Notes under the pieces: generated by a model | Databases searched by the model: none | What the model saw: the letters and a program-made list of their open reading frames with translations, nothing else | Told to the model about the DNA's origin: nothing | Shown here: positions 57,060 through 64,000 of the stretch, piece after piece | Numbering within the stretch: position 1 is the first letter of the stretch | Layout: the number at the start of each line of letters is the position of its first letter | Program-made: the position numbers and the translations under genes | Source of the DNA: Tsuneonella dongtanensis | GTDB lineage: Bacteria > Pseudomonadota > Alphaproteobacteria > Sphingomonadales > Sphingomonadaceae | Reading direction: 5' to 3' | Assembly: GCF_001698205.1 (NCBI RefSeq) | Contig: NZ_CP016591.1 | Span: 1,860,001 to 1,924,000 of the forward strand | DNA: 64,000 nt

Positions 57060-57935
57060 GTGAGCGCGGTCGAGGATTTTCTCGCGATGCTCGCTGCAGA
57101 GCGCGGCGCGGCGGCCAACACCCTGGCAGCCTACCGGCGCGATCTGGAAGGGGCGGAAGAAGCGATCGGCGAACTTGCAGCGGCGGATGGATCGGCAATC
57201 GCCCGGCTCGGGACGCATTGGTCTCGCCTTGCTCCGGCCACGGTGGCGCGCAAGTCCTCCGCGCTTCGCCAGTTCTACGGTTTTCTCGTCGATGAGGGGC
57301 TGCGCGCGGACGATCCCTCGAACGCGCTTCCGCGACCGGCTGCGCGGCGGCCGCTGCCTAAAATCCTGACTCATGCCGAAGTAGACAGCCTTTTCTCCCG
57401 CGCGGAAGAAGAAGCGCGCGGCGACTCTCCGGCGGCGGTTCGCCTCCTGACGCTGATCGAGATGCTGTACGGTTCGGGATTGCGCGCGACCGAGCTCGTT
57501 TCGCTCCCTCTCGCTGCGGTGCCCCGCGATGCCCCTTTCGTGACCGTCACGGGCAAGGGCGGGCAGGCTCGCATGGTACCGGTAGGCGGGCGAGCGCGCG
57601 CCGCGCTGTCGCGCTGGCTGGCCGTGCGCCCGGAGGGCCGGTTCCTGTTCCCTTCACGTAACGGCAAGCACCTGAGCCGCGTGCGATTGTTTCAGTTGGT
57701 CAAGGAGCTTGCCGAGCGGGCCGGCATCCCGCCAGAAAAGGTCAGCCCGCATGTCCTTCGCCATGCCTTCGCGACCCATCTGCTGGAGGGCGGGGCGGAC
57801 CTGCGCGTGCTTCAGACACTTCTCGGTCACGCCGACATCGCGACGACCCAGATCTACACGCACGTCGATTCGGCGCGGCTCGTCGCGCTCGTCAATGAAC
57901 GGCATCCGCTTGCACGCGCGCGCAACCGCGACTAG
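57060..57935 (+). CDS. xerD: Site-specific tyrosine recombinase XerD
   Basis: XerD (291 aa) works with XerC and FtsK at dif to resolve chromosome dimers. The SAM-like core-binding N-terminus is followed by the catalytic domain with Arg142 (SGLRATEL), Lys166, His231 and Arg234 ([11 protein letters not shown]), His257 ([10 protein letters not shown]) and Tyr266. The start is GTG at 57060. It lacks features of a phage integrase, and its neighbours are housekeeping genes. XerC versus XerD is judged by overall look only. Confidence 0.9.
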   Translation: MSAVEDFLAMLAAERGAAANTLAAYRRDLEGAEEAIGELAAADGSAIARLGTHWSRLAPATVARKSSALRQFYGFLVDEGLRADDPSNALPRPAARRPLPKILTHAEVDSLFSRAEEEARGDSPAAVRLLTLIEMLYGSGLRATELVSLPLAAVPRDAPFVTVTGKGGQARMVPVGGRARAALSRWLAVRPEGRFLFPSRNGKHLSRVRLFQLVKELAERAGIPPEKVSPHVLRHAFATHLLEGGADLRVLQTLLGHADIATTQIYTHVDSARLVALVNERHPLARARNRD

Positions 57936-57945
57936 CTGCCTGCCG

Positions 57946-58893
57946 ATGCATTCCTATCTCGAATTCGAGAAGCCAGTCGCTCAGCTCGACCGGCGCATTG
58001 CCGAACTGCGGTCAGCTGCCGATGGCGACGAGGTGGACATCTCCACCGAACTCGCACGGCTCGAGGCGAAGAGCGGCGAATTGCTCGCGGCCACCTATGC
58101 TGCGCTCACGCCGTGGCAAAAGACCCAGGTGGCCCGGCATCCGGCGCGGCCGCATTTCCGCGATTTCGTTTCGCACGCGTTCGACGAATTCGTGCCGCTC
58201 GGCGGCGACCGGCTTTATGGCGACGACCAGGCGATCATGGGCGGTCTGGCGACGTTGGGGGGGCGCCGCGTCGTCCTGATCGGTCACGAGAAGGGGCACG
58301 ACACCGAAAGTCGCATTCGTCACAATTTCGGCATGGGAAAGCCCGAGGGCTATCGCAAGGCGATCCGGTTGATGGAACTCGCCGGGCGGTTCGGCCTGCC
58401 TGTCGTCACGCTGGTCGACACTTCGGGCGCTTTTCCCGGTATCGAGGCCGAAGAGCGCGGTCAGGCCGAGGCAATTGCCCGGTCGACCGAGGCTTGCCTG
58501 GCGCTCCCGGTTCCGATGGTCGCTACCATTGTGGGCGAGGGCGGTTCGGGGGGCGCAGTGGCTCTCGCTAGTGCCGAGCGGGTCCTGATGCTGGAGCACG
58601 CCGTCTATTCGGTCATCAGCCCCGAAGGATGCGCGTCGATCCTGTGGCGTACGGCGGAAAAGGCCCCCGAGGCGGCCGAAGCCATGAAGGTCACCGCGCA
58701 GCATCTGGAGCGCCTGGGCGTGATCGACCGGATCGTGCCGGAACCGGTCGGTGGAGCCCATCGAGATCCGCAAGCGACCGCAAAGGCGCTGGGGCAGGCG
58801 ATCGGCGAAGAACTCGACGAGCTGTCCAAGCTGTCGCCCGAAGCCCTTCGGCGGCTTCGTGAAGAACGTTTTCTGACCCTCGGCGTCGCCTGA
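57946..58893 (+). CDS. accA: Acetyl-CoA carboxylase carboxyltransferase subunit alpha
   Basis: AccA (315 aa) pairs with AccD to transfer carboxyl from biotinyl-AccB to acetyl-CoA for fatty acid synthesis. Family blocks: [19 protein letters not shown] at the N-terminus, [62 protein letters not shown] and [13 protein letters not shown]. It begins ten bases after xerD. accD is not in the window. Confidence 0.96.
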   Translation: MHSYLEFEKPVAQLDRRIAELRSAADGDEVDISTELARLEAKSGELLAATYAALTPWQKTQVARHPARPHFRDFVSHAFDEFVPLGGDRLYGDDQAIMGGLATLGGRRVVLIGHEKGHDTESRIRHNFGMGKPEGYRKAIRLMELAGRFGLPVVTLVDTSGAFPGIEAEERGQAEAIARSTEACLALPVPMVATIVGEGGSGGAVALASAERVLMLEHAVYSVISPEGCASILWRTAEKAPEAAEAMKVTAQHLERLGVIDRIVPEPVGGAHRDPQATAKALGQAIGEELDELSKLSPEALRRLREERFLTLGVA

Positions 58894-58907
58894 CGCGCAT
58901 CCTTCGA

Positions 58908-58936
58908 GGGAACCAAGCCCGCCCGAGGCGGGTTCC
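58908..58936 (+). other. Hairpin between accA and the M48 protease gene
   Basis: CCCGCC/GGCGGG with a three-base loop is extended by GGAA/TTCC across a five-base bulge. It starts 15 bases after the accA stop. No T-run follows, so Rho-independent termination is doubtful. Confidence 0.35.
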
Positions 58937-59004
58937 AAGGCGTGCAAACCCAATCAATCGCGGCGCGCGGTGGACCGCCGCACACGTCCTTGGAGATCAT
59001 AACG

Positions 59005-60483
59005 ATGACTCGACTACGCACTAATTCGCGCATGGCGGCGCTTTTCCTGAGCGCCGCAGCCGTGACCATCAGCGGCTGCGCTACGACTGCCGAAGCGCAA
59101 AGCACGGCCACACAGATTACCCCGGCCGAAGCCAAGCAGGGTGCGGAAGCGCATCCCCAGCTTCTCCAGGAATTCGGCGGTGCGATGACCGGCACCCACG
59201 CCCAGTATGTCGAACAGGTGGGCAAGAATATCGCGGTGCATTCGAGCCTTTCGAACGCCCGGGATGCGTTCACCGTCTCGCTGCTCAACAGCGCGGTCAA
59301 TAATGCTTTCGCGATCCCCGGTGGCTACATTTATACGACCCGTCAGCTTGTCGGTCTGATGAACAACGAGGCCGAACTTGCCGGCGTTCTTGGTCACGAA
59401 GTCGGCCACGTTGCGGCGCGGCACTCGCAGCGGCGGCAGAAAGCGGCCACGCGAAACTCGATCATCGGACTGCTGGGTTCGGTCCTGACCGGCGCTGTTC
59501 TGGGGAACAGTCAGATCGGCCAGACGCTTGCCCAAGGTATTCAGCAGGGCACTCAGATGCTCACGCTCAAGTTCTCGCGCAACCAGGAGCTCGAGGCAGA
59601 CCGCCTCGGCATCCAGTACCTGCGCAGCGCGGGTTACGACCCGCGGGCCATGTCGACCGTGCTGCAAAGCCTTGCCAATCAGAACGCGCTCGACGCGCGT
59701 CTCCAGGGACGCAATGACGCGCGCATGCCGGAGTGGGCATCCACCCACCCGGATCCTGCGAGCCGCGTCCGGAATGCTGCATCGCTAGCAGGCAACGCGT
59801 CAGGCGTAACGAACCGCGACACTTTCCTCACCCGCATCGACGGAATGACCTATGGTGACGATCCCGCGCAGGGCGTGATCGAAGGCAGCCAGTTCATTCA
59901 CCCCGATCTTCGGCTCACCTTTACCGCGCCGAACGGGTTCTACATGGTCAACGGTACCCGCGCGGTGTCGATCAACGGACAGAGCGGCCAGGCTCAGCTG
60001 ACGACCGCTCCGTATAGCGGTAATCTCGAGAACTACGTGCGGCAGGTCTTTGCAGGCCTGAGCCAGCAGCAGCAGATCGCGCCGCAGACGCTCCAGCGCA
60101 CTACGGTCAACGGTCTGCCTGCAACTTATGGCACGGCGCGTGTGAATTCAGGGAACGGCCAGGTCGATGTCGTCGTCTTCGCCTATGAGTTTTCGAACAA
60201 TCAGGCGTTCCACTTCATGACCATCAGCCAGGCCGGTCGCTCGGGCGTATTCTCGCCGATGTTCAATTCGATGCGCCGGATCAGCGCCAACGAAGCGGCA
60301 CAGGTGATTCCCCGCGTGATCGACGTCGTGACGGTGGGTTCGCGCGATACCGTTCAGTCGCTGGCCGCACGAATGGCCTATACCGACGCGCAGGAACAGC
60401 GCTTCCGCGTGCTCAACGGCCTTTCGTCCAACGAAGGGGTGGTCGCCGGTCAGAAGGTCAAGCTGGTCGTTCGCGGCCGCTGA
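59005..60483 (+). CDS. M48-family zinc metalloprotease lipoprotein with LysM-like tail
   Basis: The 492-aa product has a lipoprotein signal ending TISGC (Cys25) and the zinc motif HEVGH at 131-135 with a third ligand in RNQELEADRLG (Glu195 region). This matches the BepA/LoiP-type periplasmic proteases that clear misfolded outer-membrane proteins. The C-terminal 50 residues (VVTVGSRDTVQSLAARM, RVLNGL, VAGQKVKLVV) resemble a LysM module, suggesting peptidoglycan contact. The start at 59005 gives MTRLRTNSRMAALFL. A strong terminator follows 22 bases after the stop. Confidence 0.92.
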   Translation: MTRLRTNSRMAALFLSAAAVTISGCATTAEAQSTATQITPAEAKQGAEAHPQLLQEFGGAMTGTHAQYVEQVGKNIAVHSSLSNARDAFTVSLLNSAVNNAFAIPGGYIYTTRQLVGLMNNEAELAGVLGHEVGHVAARHSQRRQKAATRNSIIGLLGSVLTGAVLGNSQIGQTLAQGIQQGTQMLTLKFSRNQELEADRLGIQYLRSAGYDPRAMSTVLQSLANQNALDARLQGRNDARMPEWASTHPDPASRVRNAASLAGNASGVTNRDTFLTRIDGMTYGDDPAQGVIEGSQFIHPDLRLTFTAPNGFYMVNGTRAVSINGQSGQAQLTTAPYSGNLENYVRQVFAGLSQQQQIAPQTLQRTTVNGLPATYGTARVNSGNGQVDVVVFAYEFSNNQAFHFMTISQAGRSGVFSPMFNSMRRISANEAAQVIPRVIDVVTVGSRDTVQSLAARMAYTDAQEQRFRVLNGLSSNEGVVAGQKVKLVVRGR

Positions 60484-60505
60484 TAGCTGGGTTTGCAAAG
60501 AAAAA

Positions 60506-60538
60506 GGGCGGCGGGATCACTCCCGCCGCCCGATTTTT
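60506..60538 (+). terminator. Strong intrinsic terminator after the M48 protease gene
   Basis: An 11-bp perfect stem (GGGCGGCGGGA/TCCCGCCGCCC) with a TCAC loop is followed by GATTTTT on the plus strand; A5 precedes it on the other side. That makes it usable from both directions, serving the M48 gene and the convergent pilin gene that ends at 60557. Confidence 0.9.
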
Positions 60539-60556
60539 GTCGATCTGATGGTTAGA

Positions 60557-60721
60557 TCAGTTCGCCATCTTGGTTTCGACTTCCTTGAAAGTCGCGCTCA
60601 GCTGGTTGCCGAGGCCCTGCATGGCGGCGATCGCGGCAACCGCGATGAGCGCGGCGATCAAGCCGTATTCGATGGCGGTGGCGCCCGCTTCGTCGCGGAC
60701 GAGGCTCTTGATGAACTGCAT
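60557..60721 (-). CDS. Flp-family type IVb pilin
   Basis: This 54-aa prepilin (MQFIKSLVRDEAGATAIEYG...) has the processing site G|ATAIEY (cleavage after Gly13, Glu5 and Tyr6 of the mature form) and a hydrophobic helix. Mature Flp subunits assemble into tight-adherence pili through a Tad apparatus, none of which is in this window. AGGAG lies eight bases before the ATG. Confidence 0.92.
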   Translation of the reverse strand: MQFIKSLVRDEAGATAIEYGLIAALIAVAAIAAMQGLGNQLSATFKEVETKMAN

Positions 60722-60838
60722 GTGTCGTCTCCTGGTTCAGTCTTCGCTACCCGGCCCGTCCCGCACCCATATTTGCGGTCGGGGCTGATCGTGTGAGATA
60801 CGGATAGGTTATTGAGAAAATCCTAACCGCATCCCGCC

Positions 60839-61021
60839 TTAGTTTCGTGTTGCCTCGATCTTCTCGGCGACCCCTTCCCACATGGCGATGGAGGTGTTGC
60901 CGAAGTTCTGGACAGCAGCGAGCATGGCGAGGAAGATCAACGCCAAGATCAGTCCGTATTCGACGGCGGTGGCCCCCGAAATGTCGCTGGCAATTGCTTT
61001 GATCAGCTTGCGCATCGGCAT
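60839..61021 (-). CDS. Flp-family type IVb pilin (second copy)
   Basis: The 60-aa product begins MPMRKLIKAIASDISG and has the Flp processing site G|ATAVEY (cleavage after Gly16) followed by a hydrophobic helix (LILALIFLAMLAAV). The C-terminus differs from the other Flp copy 117 bases downstream, so it is a diverged paralogue. The second ATG two codons in (MRKLIKAI) is an equally good start. Minor or alternative pilin is a possible role. Confidence 0.92.
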   Translation of the reverse strand: MPMRKLIKAIASDISGATAVEYGLILALIFLAMLAAVQNFGNTSIAMWEGVAEKIEATRN

Positions 61022-61104
61022 TGGTTGTTGTCCGTCGAATACTTCCTGACAGCATGCGTTTTGCGCGCTCGGGAGTTAAGAAAAGGTTTCGAAGGACGAC
61101 GCGG

Positions 61105-61524
61105 ATGGAAAGAAATCCGACATGGATACCCGTGGTCGCCGCGGCCATCGCCGACACCGAGGGGCGATTTCTCCTGCAACAAAGACCGATCGACAAGCAT
61201 CACGGGGGGTTGTGGGAGTTCCCCGGAGGCAAGGTCGAGGCGGGCGAAAACCCGCGGTTTGCGCTTGTCCGGGAGCTTAACGAGGAATTGACCATACTGG
61301 TCAAAGAGACAGCGCTGGTGCCGATCGCGTTCGCCGAAAGCCCACCTGACAATCCATCTCCGGGGATCGTCATGCAGCTTTACAAAGTTGTCGAATTTCA
61401 GGGTATTCCCGTAGCTGAGGCGGGCGCTGGGCTGGGCTGGTTCGCGCTTGCCGAGGCAGCCGGTCTGCCGATGCCGCCGCTCGATGTCGCGCTGGTCGAT
61501 CTCCTTGCCGAACGCGCGCAATAG
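61105..61524 (+). CDS. mutT: Nudix hydrolase, MutT-type 8-oxo-dGTP diphosphatase
   Basis: The 139-aa protein has a full Nudix box at residues 42-61 (G-x5-E-x7-REL-x-EE). The surroundings GRFLLQQRPIDKHHGGLWEF resemble MutT, which removes oxidised dGTP from the nucleotide pool. The start at 61105 gives MERNPTWIPVVAAAIAD with AAGGA eight bases upstream. The assignment to 8-oxo-dGTP rather than another nucleotide is likely but not proven. It ends 46 bases before tRNA-Arg. Confidence 0.85.
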   Translation: MERNPTWIPVVAAAIADTEGRFLLQQRPIDKHHGGLWEFPGGKVEAGENPRFALVRELNEELTILVKETALVPIAFAESPPDNPSPGIVMQLYKVVEFQGIPVAEAGAGLGWFALAEAAGLPMPPLDVALVDLLAERAQ

Positions 61525-61527
61525 GTG

Positions 61528-61556
61528 TTGCCAAGGGTGGTTGCGGTGCCTATGTG
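61528..61556 (+). promoter_or_regulatory. Promoter of tRNA-Arg
   Basis: TTGCCA at 61528-61533, a 17-base spacer and TATGTG at 61551-61556 form a sigma70-like promoter. The -10 ends 14 bases before the tRNA, giving a short leader. The first few -35 bases lie just past the mutT stop. Confidence 0.55.
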
Positions 61557-61570
61557 GCCCCCTCTCAAGC

Positions 61571-61647
61571 GCGCCCGTAGCTCAGCTGGATAGAGCATCA
61601 GACTACGAATCTGAGGGTCGGACGTTCGAATCGTTCCGGGCGCGCCA
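61571..61647 (+). tRNA. tRNA-Arg (anticodon ACG)
   Basis: The 77-base gene folds into a cloverleaf: acceptor GCGCCCG pairs with CGGGCGC, a D arm, anticodon stem TCAGA/TCTGA with loop CTACGAA (anticodon ACG at 61605-61607), and T arm GGACG/CGTTC with loop TTCGAAT. The discriminator is G and CCA is encoded. The wobble A would be edited to inosine by TadA to read CGU, CGC and CGA. Confidence 0.97.
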
Positions 61648-61655
61648 ATTTTCCA

Positions 61656-61679
61656 GGCCATCTCCGCAAGGGGGTGGCC
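61656..61679 (+). terminator. Hairpin just downstream of tRNA-Arg
   Basis: A ten-base-pair stem (GGCCATCTCC with GGGGGTGGCC, two G-T pairs) closes a GCAA tetraloop nine bases after the tRNA. TTGAACGTTT follows. It is a plausible tRNA terminator or 3' processing boundary; it also covers a GTG that could otherwise be read as the start of the next gene. Confidence 0.5.
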
Positions 61680-61817
61680 TTGAACGTTTCTGAGGCGGGC
61701 GCACCTTCCATCGACAATCCAGGGTACTCACGGCACAATCGGTCGTGCGGTTGCAAGGAACTCTCGCCATTCCCGCCTGTTCAGCATAGGCAATCGGAAA
61801 CGGCACCGGGGGGAAAA

Positions 61818-63362
61818 TTGGCCGACCAGCCCACGAAGACCGGCGAGATCCAGTTCACCGACTTTTCGGCTGAACCCGGCGTATGGCGCTATGCGCATGT
61901 TGAACGCGCCAGCGTAATCGTCGACGCCGAAGACTATTTCGCGCTGATGCAGAAAGCGATGCTCAAGGCGCGCAGGCGAATCATGCTGATCGGGTGGGAT
62001 TTCGACACCCGAATCCACCTGGCGGTCGGTCGCCGCTGGTTCAGTCGCCCGTTCCGGCGAGACCACCCGCGACGGCTGGGAAGCTTTCTCAACTGGCTCG
62101 TCAGACACCGCGACGGACTGGAAATCGGCATTCTCAAGTGGGGCGTCGGCGTGTTCCAGTTCGTGATGCGCGGCTACATGATCGTCGACGTGATCCGCAT
62201 GGCTGCCAAGAAGGGCATCACTTTCAATTTCGACAACCATCATCCAGTGGGATGTTCACACCACCAGAAGATCGCTGTCCTCGATGACAAGCTGGCGGTC
62301 TGCGGCGGCATCGACATGACGCAGGACCGGTGGGACACGCGCGAGCACATCGAGAACGATCGTCGCCGACGTCGGCCGCGCGGCCTGAAGTACGGGCCCT
62401 GGCATGACGCGACCATGATGCTGGAAGGCGAGGGCGCCCGTCACCTCGGGGCACTGGGTCGCGAGCGCTGGCATCGGGCGGGGGGCGATGTGCTCTCGGA
62501 AGTCGAACTCCCGGAAGAAAGCCTCTGGCCCGAAGACCTGCCCGTCCAGTTCGAGAACGTGGAAATCGGCTTCGCGCGTACCCGAGGCGAATACGATGAC
62601 CTCGCCGAAATTCGCGAGATCGAGCGCCTCCTGCTCGACCAGATCGCAGCGGCGAAGCGGTTCATCTATTCCGAAAACCAGTATTTCACGTCGCCGAAGA
62701 TCGCCGAGGCGATCATGAAGCGGCTGCAGGAAGACGATCCACCGGAGATCGTCATGGTCCAGCCCGATGCCGCGGACGGATGGCTCGAGCAGCAGGCGAT
62801 GGATCACGCGCGCAATTGCCTTCTCCATTCGATCGAGGAGGTCGATCACAAGAAGCGCTTCGGTCTATTCGTTCCCTGGACCGGCGAGACGAAGATCTAT
62901 GTCCATGCCAAGCTGACGATCTTCGACGACACGGTATTGCGCATCGGTTCGGCGAACTGGAACAACCGATCGATGGGGCTCGACAGCGAATGCGATGCAT
63001 TCATCGACTGCTCGCGTCCGGGCAACGAGCATGCGGGAGACGCGATCGCGGCTCTTCGCCGATCGCTGCTCGCCGAACATTGCGGGATGGAGGAAGACGC
63101 GGTCGCAAAGGCGCTGGAAGCGGACGATTCGATGCTCGGCTTCATTGAGCGGTACGGGCGTGCGAACAGTCGCCAGCTTCGGCGTTTCGTACCCCCGGAG
63201 GTGGGGGAAATCGAGGAAACCCTCGCAGGCTCCCAATTGCTCGACCCGGAGCATCCCGACGATATGTTCGAGCCGTTTGCCAAGGGCGGTCTGATGAAGC
63301 AGGGCAGTCTGCTCAACCGGACATGGAACCGGGTTCGGTGGAAAAGGAAAAAGGCATCATGA
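61818..63362 (+). CDS. Phospholipase D/cardiolipin synthase-family protein
   Basis: The product is about 514 aa with two HKD motifs: SHHQKIAVLDDK (His149, Lys151) and VHAKLTIFDD (His363, Lys365), each followed by a GG or GSANWNNR element. It is long for a cardiolipin synthase and has no N-terminal membrane helices, so it looks like a soluble phospholipase D that hydrolyses or transfers phosphatidyl groups. I assign TTG at 61818 after a G-rich site; a GTG at 61674 is in frame but lies in the tRNA-Arg hairpin and adds 48 non-family residues. The stop overlaps folE (ATGA). Confidence 0.82.
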   Translation: MADQPTKTGEIQFTDFSAEPGVWRYAHVERASVIVDAEDYFALMQKAMLKARRRIMLIGWDFDTRIHLAVGRRWFSRPFRRDHPRRLGSFLNWLVRHRDGLEIGILKWGVGVFQFVMRGYMIVDVIRMAAKKGITFNFDNHHPVGCSHHQKIAVLDDKLAVCGGIDMTQDRWDTREHIENDRRRRRPRGLKYGPWHDATMMLEGEGARHLGALGRERWHRAGGDVLSEVELPEESLWPEDLPVQFENVEIGFARTRGEYDDLAEIREIERLLLDQIAAAKRFIYSENQYFTSPKIAEAIMKRLQEDDPPEIVMVQPDAADGWLEQQAMDHARNCLLHSIEEVDHKKRFGLFVPWTGETKIYVHAKLTIFDDTVLRIGSANWNNRSMGLDSECDAFIDCSRPGNEHAGDAIAALRRSLLAEHCGMEEDAVAKALEADDSMLGFIERYGRANSRQLRRFVPPEVGEIEETLAGSQLLDPEHPDDMFEPFAKGGLMKQGSLLNRTWNRVRWKRKKAS

Positions 63363-63967
63363 GCAGCCTGGTCGGACCAGACGAAGACGATCCGCGCGGA
63401 AAGCCCCCTGTCCCCGAACATGTGCAGGACGCCATCCGCACTCTCATCGAGTGGGCGGGCGACGATCCGACGCGCGAGGGCCTGCTCGACACGCCGGCCC
63501 GCGTCGCGCGAGCGTGGAAGGAATACTGCCTCGGGTACGGCGAGGACCCCTCGGTCCATCTGAGCCGCATTTTCGAGGAAGTTGGCGGCTATGACGAGCT
63601 CGTGCTGCTCAGGGACATTCCCTTCCAGTCGCATTGCGAGCACCACATGGCGCCGATCATCGGCAAGGCCGCGATCGCCTACATGCCCACCGACCGTGTC
63701 GTCGGAATCTCGAAGCTCGCGCGCGTCCTGCACGGCTTTGCGAGGCGACTGCAGGTCCAGGAGCGGCTGACTGCGGAAGTAGCAAAATGCATCTGGGATC
63801 ACCTGAAGCCGCAGGGCGTGGCAGTGGTGATCGAAGCGGCGCACTCCTGCATGACTGCGCGCGGGGTTCGGACGCCGGGCGTCTCGATGGTCACGAGCAA
63901 ACTCTATGGATGTTTCCTCGACGACGAGCGAAGCCGCGAGGAAGTGCTCAAGCTGATGGGTTACTGA
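63359..63967 (+). CDS. folE: GTP cyclohydrolase I
   Basis: FolE (202 aa) turns GTP into 7,8-dihydroneopterin triphosphate, the entry to tetrahydrofolate. Zinc ligands are in HCEHH (Cys93, His96) and AHSCMTARG (Cys164). DDPTREGLLDTPARVARAW (about 35-53) and VGISKLARVLHGFARRLQVQE are characteristic. It starts within the phospholipase stop codon, an unusual pairing of lipid and folate genes. After its stop, 33 bases remain with nothing recognisable. Confidence 0.96.
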   Translation: MSSLVGPDEDDPRGKPPVPEHVQDAIRTLIEWAGDDPTREGLLDTPARVARAWKEYCLGYGEDPSVHLSRIFEEVGGYDELVLLRDIPFQSHCEHHMAPIIGKAAIAYMPTDRVVGISKLARVLHGFARRLQVQERLTAEVAKCIWDHLKPQGVAVVIEAAHSCMTARGVRTPGVSMVTSKLYGCFLDDERSREEVLKLMGY

Positions 63968-64000
63968 ACCGCCGGGCTGTCCAAGCGCAGCCGGCCCAGA

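Noticed and set aside
57060..57935. XerD-like recombinase as an integrase marking a mobile island
   Set aside because: Sequence and length match the chromosomal XerC/D group, neighbours are housekeeping genes, and no att repeats or cargo are seen.
61571..61647. tRNA-Arg as an island attachment site
   Set aside because: I found no repeat of the tRNA 3' end nearby and the downstream genes have host-like composition.
61674..61817. GTG start for the phospholipase D-family protein
   Set aside because: It lies in the hairpin after tRNA-Arg and adds 48 residues of uncharacteristic sequence; a start nearer 61818 is preferred, though not proven.

Overview
The window is gene-dense, high-GC chromosomal DNA from an alphaproteobacterium, most likely a member of Sphingomonadales close to Erythrobacteraceae. 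This placement is inferred from gene content without any database search. The clues are a C4-pathway 5-aminolevulinate synthase, a class II DAHP synthase, an EgtB-EgtD ergothioneine pair, the lepB-rnc-era order, Flp-type pilins, and carboxyspermidine-type polyamine genes. I see no IS elements, prophage, CRISPR array or rRNA. There is one tRNA, tRNA-Arg(ACG). No stretch longer than about 225 bases lacks a gene.

Layout: (1) 1-1731, minus strand: TsaB (cut by the edge), a RutE-like reductase and a NifU/Nfu scaffold. (2) 1841-6279, plus: a secreted M16 peptidase and class II DAHP synthase, converging on a quinone oxidoreductase (6276-7253). (3) 7410-12217, plus: egtB-egtD, a membrane aspartic protease, a tyrosine phosphatase and trxB. 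(4) 12222-14139, minus: two tandem MAPEG-like membrane proteins and a threonine/serine dehydratase. (5) 14204-17950, plus: polyamine synthesis (carboxyspermidine dehydrogenase, carboxyspermidine decarboxylase, ornithine/lysine decarboxylase). (6) 17951-26435, minus: an MBL-like protein, a TauD-family dioxygenase, a nitroreductase, a PAS-GGDEF-EAL-PilZ protein, an acyl-CoA synthetase, hemA and murI. (7) 26552-30836, plus: plsY-dprA-topA. (8) 30833-34485, minus: an MgtC/DUF4010 protein and lepB-rnc-era. (9) 34652-41934, plus: pgi, an SGNH-type hydrolase, an RhlE-like helicase, gor and two short-chain dehydrogenase-fold enzymes. (10) 41992-52538, plus: a propionyl-CoA to succinyl-CoA operon. (11) 52535-54980, minus: a cyclase-family hydrolase, aroB and aroK. 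(12) 55050-60483, plus: a tiny membrane protein, a 619-aa secreted protein, xerD, accA and an M48 lipoprotein protease, ending in a strong terminator. (13) 60557-63967: two Flp pilins (minus), mutT, tRNA-Arg, a phospholipase D-family protein and folE (cut off shortly after its stop).

The most distinctive region is the propionate operon. It holds pccB, mce, an enoyl-CoA hydratase-family protein, a GST, B12-dependent methylmalonyl-CoA mutase, bioB (supplying biotin for the carboxylase) and pccA. Three non-metabolic genes sit inside it. One is an AT-rich gene of the DUF4393/Abi-alpha (abortive infection) family, placed between pccB and mce and joined to mce by an ATGA overlap. The other two are small two-helix membrane proteins that flank bioB, also with overlapping stop/start codons. 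This looks like a candidate defence gene expressed from a housekeeping operon and is my main candidate for an undescribed arrangement. Secondary points of interest are the four-domain c-di-GMP protein, the unknown 619-aa secreted protein next to xerD, four convergent gene pairs with no intergenic space, and several inverted or direct repeats in gene leaders.
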